IMG/VR virus record: IMGVR_UViG_3300018080_000299
Coordinates: 1-41,181 of that record
Source of the DNA: a virus
DNA length: 41,181 nucleotides
Reading direction: 5' to 3' (one strand)
The position numbers and the translations under genes are program-made. Below, one piece after another: positions 37,005 through 41,181 of the stretch. The number at the start of each line of letters is the position of its first letter. The first letter of the stretch is position 1. The notes below the pieces were generated by a model. That model saw only the letters and a list, made by a program, of their open reading frames with translations, searched no databases and was not told the origin of the DNA.

Positions 37005-38362
37005 TGGCAGATGGTTTGAGGGTTCCACCGCAGGATCTTATTATGGAGATGACGGTGCTGGGTTCGCTGATGATTGATGGCGAGCGGGTGCGTGAAGTGT
37101 GTGATTTATTGACGCCGGGGATGTTTTACAATGTGAAGCATGCCAGGGTGTACGAGGTGATTCTGGAGTTGTCCGGGCAGGAGATGCCGGTTGATATTGA
37201 GACGGTGAGCAGCAGGCTGGTTGAACTGGGAGAGCTGGAGCGGGTGGGCGGGAATGCGGCGCTGGCTACGATGGTGGAGGGAACGCCGACTCCTAAGAAT
37301 GTGAAGTTTTACGCCAGGCGTGTGCAGGAGATGGCGTTGAAGCGGCTGGTTATTGAGGGCGCTAACGAGATGGTGGAGGGGGCGTACGGGGAGGGGAAGA
37401 AGCGGGGGATGACGGCGGATGAGCTGGTGGTGCTGGTGAATGAGAAGGTGGAGGCTATTACCCACGAGGGGCAGAGGGGGCGGATGTTCCTGGAGCCTCC
37501 GAAGGATATTAAGACACTGGTGAATGATTATTTGCAGACGCTGGATGAGGTGATGGATAGCGGGCGGACGCCGGGTGTGAGTACCGGGTTTCCGGAGCTT
37601 GACAAATATATGTTCGGGTACAGGCCGGGAAAGTTGATTGTGGTGGGGGCCAGGGCTAAACAGGGGAAAACGAGTTTTGCAGTGAGCAGCGGTGACAGTG
37701 TGGTGAGGGAAGGGCATTATGTGCTGATGGTGACGTATGAAATGCTGGAGGATGAGATTATTGCGCGGGTGGTGAGCCAGCGGGCGTGTATAGACGGTTT
37801 GAAGATTGCCGGGTTTACTATGAATGCGGCTGAGCTGGACAGGCATGCGGAGGCGTGCCGGGAGGTGGAGGGCTCGAAGTGGATTATAAGGCGCGGGACT
37901 GAGCGGACGTTGCCGGAGCTGAAGACGATTGTGACGCGGGAGATGACGTATAATCCGGAGATTAAGCTGGTGATTGTTGATTATTTGGGGTTGTTGAGTT
38001 CGCACGAGGAGTTCAGCAACAGGAGTGAGTTTCTGGGGCGCGTGACATCTTTTTTGAAACAGTTTGCCGCTAATTATGGGGTTTGTGTGTTGTTGCTGAG
38101 TCAGTTGAACAGGGGGAGTGAGGCTGTGACGCCGAGGGCGCCGAGGCTGAGTGACCTGCGGGAAAGCGGGAATATCGAGCAGGATGCGGATGCGGTGATT
38201 ATGATTTACCGGCCTGGTGAGCTGGATGATACTTATACGAAGGAGTATACGAGGATTATGCTGGTGGGGAACCGGAACGGGCCTACCAGGGATATTGACG
38301 GAACGTTCCGGCGGAAATATACGCAGTTTGTGGAAGGATATGAAAGCGGGGAGTGGGAATGA
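37004..38362 (+). CDS. dnaB: Replicative DnaB-type helicase, 452 aa
   Basis: Hexameric 5'-3' helicase at the phage fork. Residues ~10-110 resemble the DnaB N-terminal primase-interacting domain (Ala-Arg-Val-Tyr-Glu-Val-Ile, Val-Glu-Leu-Gly-Glu-Leu-Glu-Arg-Val-Gly-Gly). The RecA-like domain has Walker A Gly-Ala-Arg-Ala-Lys-Gln-Gly-Lys-Thr-Ser (215-224), Val-Ile-Val-Asp-Tyr-Leu-Gly-Leu (Walker B), and Leu-Leu-Ser-Gln-Leu-Asn-Arg with a downstream Leu-Ser-Asp-Leu-Arg-Glu-Ser-Gly. Length matches bacterial DnaB (about 450-470). It overlaps the organizer gene by one base. Confidence 0.9.
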   Translation: MADGLRVPPQDLIMEMTVLGSLMIDGERVREVCDLLTPGMFYNVKHARVYEVILELSGQEMPVDIETVSSRLVELGELERVGGNAALATMVEGTPTPKNVKFYARRVQEMALKRLVIEGANEMVEGAYGEGKKRGMTADELVVLVNEKVEAITHEGQRGRMFLEPPKDIKTLVNDYLQTLDEVMDSGRTPGVSTGFPELDKYMFGYRPGKLIVVGARAKQGKTSFAVSSGDSVVREGHYVLMVTYEMLEDEIIARVVSQRACIDGLKIAGFTMNAAELDRHAEACREVEGSKWIIRRGTERTLPELKTIVTREMTYNPEIKLVIVDYLGLLSSHEEFSNRSEFLGRVTSFLKQFAANYGVCVLLLSQLNRGSEAVTPRAPRLSDLRESGNIEQDADAVIMIYRPGELDDTYTKEYTRIMLVGNRNGPTRDIDGTFRRKYTQFVEGYESGEWE

Positions 38363-39072
38363 ATAAAGAACAGGTGGTTGAAAAGGTAAAGAAGTTGATG
38401 GCGCTGGCTGAAAGTGATAATGAGCACGAGGCTGCGCTTGCAGCCGCTCGGGTGCGTACTATTATGGCGAAGTATCATTTGTCGAAGGTGGATATTAGAA
38501 CAGATGATGACAAGATTGTGGATATGGAAGAGGTTGATATGAAGGGGAGGAAACAGCTCAGGGTCTGGGAGAGAGGTTTGTTTTCGATTGTTTCTGATGA
38601 GTGTGCGGTGTTGTTGTTTGACAGGCGGGTGAATGGGCGGGATGCGTTTTTTGTGGGGGGAAGGGAAAGTGATGTTGAGGTGTTTATGTATATGTTGGAT
38701 TATTTGTGGTCAACGTGTCTGCGGCTCACTGATAAGTATATAAAATCCATGAAGAAGGTGTGGTATTACAGGTGTGCCACGCAGGAAGAGAAGTTGAGGG
38801 TGAGGGCATCATATTCGTATGGTCTGATGGTGTCGATATACAGGACATTCCAGGAGCAGAAGGAATGTGAGGGTGAAGAGGGGTTGGTGCTTGTGAAGCC
38901 GGTAGATGAAGTATATGAAAAGCTTGATGAACGTGGGATTGAGGTTTATGAAAAAAAGCAGAGCAAACCTAAGTATATAGATCCCTTGTCTTATGATGAT
39001 GGTGTGAGGGATGGAAAAGAAGTGCAGATGCGGAAGGGTGTGAAGGAAAGTGAAGGTACTGGTGGCATTTGA
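38359..39072 (+). CDS. DUF2786-containing protein, 237 aa
   Basis: The N-terminal ~45 residues match DUF2786: Val-Lys-Lys-Leu-Met-Ala-Leu-Ala-Glu-Ser-Asp-Asn-Glu-His-Glu-Ala-Ala-Leu-Ala-Ala-Ala-Arg. A longer helical/beta domain typical of the phage version follows (Tyr-x-Tyr-Gly-Leu...Arg). The function of this family is unknown. ATG 38359 lies a few bases after GGGGAG. It overlaps the helicase gene by four bases and the methyltransferase-like gene by 23. Confidence 0.75.
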   Translation: MNKEQVVEKVKKLMALAESDNEHEAALAAARVRTIMAKYHLSKVDIRTDDDKIVDMEEVDMKGRKQLRVWERGLFSIVSDECAVLLFDRRVNGRDAFFVGGRESDVEVFMYMLDYLWSTCLRLTDKYIKSMKKVWYYRCATQEEKLRVRASYSYGLMVSIYRTFQEQKECEGEEGLVLVKPVDEVYEKLDERGIEVYEKKQSKPKYIDPLSYDDGVRDGKEVQMRKGVKESEGTGGI

Positions 39073-39670
39073 ATACAGTGGGACGGTGCGTGATGCTTTT
39101 GCTGCTCGGGGTCATGAGGCGTGGAGTTGTGATATCCTAGAGACTGAGCAGGCCGCAGGTTTTCATATTCAGGATGATGTTTTCAATCATATTGATGATG
39201 GGTGGGATATGATGATAGCCCATCCTCCGTGTACTGATATAGCGATATCCGGAGCAAAGTGGTTTGAGCTAAAGAGAAAAGACGGGCGGCAGAAGGCAGG
39301 GATAGATATGTTTATGAGGGTGGCGTCTGCAAACATAAACAAGATTTGCATAGAGAATCCCGTGAATATTATGAGTACTGAGTGGAGGCCGCCAGACCAG
39401 ATAATTCAGCCGTATTATTTTGGAGATGAAGCACAGAAAACGACATGGCTGTGGCTTAAAAACCTGCCGAAATTGATTCATGTGGAAAAAGATGATTTGT
39501 TTAATTGTTCTACCCATGTGGGTAAAGGTGAGTTTGTAACCACAAAGAGCGGGAAGAAGCTGCCGAAATGGTATTCTAATGCTCATGGAAAAGGTGGTGT
39601 CTCGCGGGGCGGGGTGAGGGCGAAGACTTTCCCGGGAATTGCTCGGGCAATGGCTGAACAGTGGGGTTGA
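39050..39670 (+). CDS. C5-cytosine methyltransferase-like protein, 206 aa
   Basis: SAM-dependent enzyme of the C5-cytosine type. The N-terminal Phe-Glu-Tyr-Ser-Gly...Gly-His-Glu-Ala-Trp-Ser-Cys-Asp-Ile is a divergent motif I. Cys61 follows Pro59-Pro60 (motif IV), and Glu102-Asn103-Pro104 fits motif VI. At 206 residues it is shorter than typical enzymes (300-400), and no target-recognition domain is obvious. It may therefore be a minimal methylase or a relative acting on nucleotides. The GTG start follows GAAGGA. It is the last gene of the operon. Confidence 0.65.
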   Translation: MKVLVAFEYSGTVRDAFAARGHEAWSCDILETEQAAGFHIQDDVFNHIDDGWDMMIAHPPCTDIAISGAKWFELKRKDGRQKAGIDMFMRVASANINKICIENPVNIMSTEWRPPDQIIQPYYFGDEAQKTTWLWLKNLPKLIHVEKDDLFNCSTHVGKGEFVTTKSGKKLPKWYSNAHGKGGVSRGGVRAKTFPGIARAMAEQWG

Positions 39671-39694
39671 CGGGATTTTAATTGTGTATATAAT
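39667..39694 (+). promoter_or_regulatory. Strong putative sigma70 promoter for a short transcript
   Basis: TTGACG (39667-39672), a 16-base spacer and a perfect TATAAT (39689-39694) overlap the end of the methyltransferase-like gene. It is the best promoter match in the window, and no ORF starts within 200 bases downstream. Confidence 0.7.
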
Positions 39695-39699
39695 AGTGG

Positions 39700-39815
39700 T
39701 TGCATAGTCGTTTTCCGTTTTATACTCCTTTTCCGGGAAACGACAATCCTCCTTTTTTGGGTTTTGACGAGTTGTACGGAACCCCCGATTTGACCGGTCG
39801 GGGGTTTTCTGTTTT
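39700..39815 (+). ncRNA. Candidate small RNA 1
   Basis: About 115 bases between a strong promoter and an intrinsic terminator, without a supported ORF. It contains a ten-pair stem (39707-39716 with 39735-39744, one G-U pair) around an 18-base pyrimidine-rich loop, a T-rich single-stranded stretch, and the terminator hairpin. The shape fits a phage small regulatory RNA. Alternatives are an untranslated leader or a structured 3' end of the upstream operon. Confidence 0.5.
39780..39812 (+). terminator. Intrinsic terminator after candidate small RNA 1
   Basis: AACCCCCGA (39780-39788) and TCGGGGGTT (39798-39806) form nine pairs around a nine-base loop and are followed by TTCTGTTTTC. Downstream, 39813-40100 (about 290 bases) shows no convincing gene. 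Two short frames there (37 and 34 codons, e.g. 39964-40068) have poorly placed ribosome binding sites and are not annotated. Confidence 0.7.
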
Positions 39816-40115
39816 CGGTGTTGGTGGCCGCTCTGCTGTGGCCGCGTGCCGTGAGGGCGCTGCGTTTGGGGAGCTGGCAGCTCTTCGGGTGGTATTTTGT
39901 GTGGAAGGATGGGGCGGGGCGTGAAAGTGCGTGAGAAGGGCGCGGCGCAGCTGTTCGGGAGGGATGATGGATTTTTTGGTGCTGGTGTGGAGGCTGCGGG
40001 CGTGGCGGGCGGAAATGGGTGAATTGAGAGGAGCGGGTGAAAACTCTTTTTGGGGGACTATTTTTTAAAATAAAAAAAATGGGTAATTTGTGGGGGAATG
40101 GAGGTTGACAGGGGG

Positions 40116-40145
40116 TTGACTGGCGGAAGGTGGTTGTTTTAGAAT
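40116..40145 (+). promoter_or_regulatory. Putative promoter for a second short transcript
   Basis: TTGACT (40116-40121), an 18-base spacer and TAGAAT (40140-40145). A second TTGACA lies 11 bases upstream at 40105. Any transcript would run into the terminator at 40207, about 60 bases on, and towards the convergent recombinase gene. Confidence 0.5.
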
Positions 40146-40151
40146 TGGGTC

Positions 40152-40240
40152 TGAGTTGAAGTAAAGTACATTATAGCGGCCAGGACCGATACTGCGGCAT
40201 CCTGGCGAACCCCCGGTTGTCGAGCCGGGGGTTCTTCTGT
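40152..40240 (+). ncRNA. Candidate small RNA 2 (or recombination site)
   Basis: Roughly 90 bases with a hairpin GCCAGGA/TCCTGGC (40179-40185 with 40200-40206) whose loop carries an inner CCG/CGG pairing. A strong terminator follows immediately. Its layout (promoter, hairpin, terminator) repeats that of candidate RNA 1. Alternatively, the imperfect palindrome at 40179-40206 next to the serine recombinase could be its recombination site. Confidence 0.45.
40207..40240 (+). terminator. Intrinsic terminator after candidate small RNA 2
   Basis: GAACCCCCGG and CCGGGGGTTC (40207-40216 with 40225-40234) form ten pairs around an eight-base loop. TTCTGTTT follows on the plus strand, so termination is plus-directed; on the minus strand no T-run follows. 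It closely resembles the terminator at 39780-39812, as if one derived from the other. Confidence 0.7.
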
Positions 40241-40259
40241 TTGGGCAGTTCTTCGGGGG

Positions 40260-41048
40260 TTATGTTGTGGTGGCTGGTTTGAGTTTGCGGGTGTGGCCGT
40301 TGCGGGTGATGAGGTTTTTGGAGTGGTTGGAGGTGATGGCGTTTTTGACTGTCTGGGGATGCCAGGGTTTTCCGGAGCGGGTGGGGCGGGAGAGGTCTTC
40401 TCCGCGCCACGGCTGGGATCCGTTGAGGATGTGGGCTATTTTCTTGTATCCAAGGTTTTTCTTGCGGAGTCGGCGTATGAGGCGCATGACTTCCTGTTCG
40501 TGCGGCACGGGCACCAGGACCTTGTTTCCTCGATGTCCTGTGGTGGTGTAGCCGTATGCTGCGCGTCCGGATGTGGGGCCGGTGGCGGATTTGAACTTGC
40601 GATCCTTTCCGGCTTTCATGCGTGCGGTGGATAGGTTTTTCTCGAACTCTCCGAAGGCGGCGAGGATGGAGCGCATGAGTTTGGCTGTGGGTTCGTCCAG
40701 GTTGCCGGTGTCCTGGCGGGTGAATACGAGGGTGCCGCCGGCTTCTTTTATGATGTGCTCGGCGATGAGGGCGGTCATGAGGTCGCGTGAGAAGCGGTCC
40801 ATTTCCGTGACGACTACGACAGAGGCGGCGCCGGAGGAGATGGCGTTAAGGGTGTCCAGGAATGCTGGCCGCTCTGCTATGGGGAGGGCGCCCCGGACGG
40901 CGGGATCCGAAAAGATATCCACGAGGTGGAGGTTGTGTGCGGCGCAGTGAGCGCGGATGTTGTCGGCCTGGTAAAGGAGCGATTGGCCTTTGACCTGGGA
41001 TGCTCCTGAAACGCGCGTGTATCCGATGGCTCGGGGTTTTTCTGGCAT
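40260..41048 (-). CDS. Serine recombinase (resolvase/invertase family), 262 aa
   Basis: DNA recombinase using a serine nucleophile. Ser14 sits in Gly-Tyr-Thr-Arg-Val-Ser-Gly. Met-Asp-Arg-Phe-Ser-Arg-Asp is the conserved arginine motif. Ile-Leu-Ala-Ala-Phe-Gly-Glu-Phe-Glu-Lys leads into the long E helix. After it comes a shortened recombinase domain (Ala-Tyr-Gly-Tyr-Thr...Leu-Gly-Tyr-Lys-Lys-Ile-Ala...Trp-His-Pro-Gln-Thr-Val). At 262 residues it lacks the zinc ribbon and coiled coil of large serine integrases (450 or more), so it could be a resolvase/invertase or a minimal integrase. GAGGAG lies about eight bases before its ATG. It is the only complete minus-strand gene, and the local DNA is GC-richer than the phage core. 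Confidence 0.85.
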   Translation of the reverse strand: MPEKPRAIGYTRVSGASQVKGQSLLYQADNIRAHCAAHNLHLVDIFSDPAVRGALPIAERPAFLDTLNAISSGAASVVVVTEMDRFSRDLMTALIAEHIIKEAGGTLVFTRQDTGNLDEPTAKLMRSILAAFGEFEKNLSTARMKAGKDRKFKSATGPTSGRAAYGYTTTGHRGNKVLVPVPHEQEVMRLIRRLRKKNLGYKKIAHILNGSQPWRGEDLSRPTRSGKPWHPQTVKNAITSNHSKNLITRNGHTRKLKPATTT

Positions 41049-41068
41049 GGTTGGCAGCTCCTCGGGTG

Positions 41069-41181
41069 TTATGGTGTGATGCCGCAGCCTTTGGCGCCCT
41101 GCTTGTGCGCCAGGCAGTCGGGTTGCCGCGGGCAGGCAGTGCAGAGAACCGCCACTGGGGGCGGTTTCTGCTTTGTGGAAT
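41069..41181 (-). CDS. 3' end of a small Cys-rich ORF running off the window (partial)
   Basis: On the minus strand an open frame enters from the right edge and stops at TAA 41069-41071, 20 bases before the recombinase ATG. Its last ~26 residues contain Cys-x2-Cys-Pro-x4-Cys and a final Gly-Cys-Gly, a zinc-binding-like pattern. A GTG at 41151-41153 could be the start of a 28-residue peptide, or the gene begins beyond the window. It probably shares an operon with the recombinase. Confidence 0.45.
   Translation of the reverse strand, partial: STKQKPPPVAVLCTACPRQPDCLAHKQGAKGCGITP
41141..41175 (+). other. Strong hairpin at the right edge
   Basis: GCAGA-G-AACCGCC (41141-41153) pairs with GGCGGTT-TCTGC (41160-41171), twelve pairs with one bulged G, followed by TTTGTGG. 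It resembles a plus-strand intrinsic terminator but has a weak T-run, and it overlaps the partial minus-strand ORF. Its role is unclear. Confidence 0.4.

Noticed and set aside
39700-39924. A 74-codon plus-strand frame after the methyltransferase-like gene
   Set aside because: TTG start without a ribosome binding site, and the frame reads straight through an intrinsic terminator hairpin.
1-41181. Whole-genome reassignment of TGA to tryptophan
   Set aside because: Many confident genes end in TGA (portal, small terminase, capsid, XRE regulator, several ATGA overlaps), so UGA is a working stop here.
1-41181. CRISPR array or diversity-generating retroelement
   Set aside because: No regularly spaced direct repeats and no reverse transcriptase or template/variable repeat pair were seen; the fibre repeats are ordinary protein-level repeats.
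1-41181. Direct terminal repeat showing a complete circular genome
   Set aside because: The first and last bases do not match over any useful length.

Overview
The window reads as most of a tailed bacteriophage genome with a short, podovirus-like tail. No bacterial housekeeping gene, rRNA or CRISPR array is visible. Late genes follow the usual order: small terminase, large terminase, portal, scaffold, major capsid protein, decoration-type proteins, fibre, tail adaptor, tail nozzle, second fibre, ejection proteins, lysis genes. There is no tape-measure, tail-tube or sheath gene. The host cannot be named. Genes are tightly packed, often with ATGA overlaps and GGAGG-type ribosome binding sites, so the host is a bacterium with ordinary Shine-Dalgarno initiation. 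A serine recombinase at the right end suggests a temperate or integrating element. No direct terminal repeat was seen, so completeness is unknown.

Positions 1-7680 are an accessory block on the plus strand. It holds small unknown proteins, several Cys-rich, an ASCH-type gene split by an in-frame TGA, and two copies of a Gp37/Gp68 (DUF5131) gene, one a remnant. Each DUF5131 copy sits just behind a tRNA-like 3' end. The block also has an Nmad1/DUF1599-like protein and a small Cro/CI-type regulator. Positions 7660-33880 are the late region. A palindromic operator (TGTGTAA-N4-TTACACA) occurs twice before the small terminase gene, once before the portal gene and once before the gene after portal. 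The HTH gene just upstream is the obvious candidate regulator. A strong rho-independent terminator at 33851-33883 closes the late operon.

Positions 33946-39670 form a second plus-strand operon behind a sigma70-like promoter. It encodes a small HTH protein, a PAPS-reductase-like PP-loop enzyme, a Zn-finger-like protein, a replisome organizer, a DnaB-type helicase, a DUF2786 protein and a C5-methyltransferase-like protein. Positions 39670-40240 have no convincing gene but carry two promoter-hairpin-terminator units that look like tandem small RNAs. Positions 40260-41181 run on the minus strand: a short serine recombinase preceded by the 3' end of a small Cys-rich ORF that leaves the window.

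The least explained parts are the operator set spread through the late genes, the duplicated tRNA-like/DUF5131 module, the two small-RNA units, the virion-cluster proteins with Sec-type N-termini, and the collection of genes related to nucleic-acid modification (ASCH, DUF5131, Nmad1-like, PP-loop, C5-MTase).
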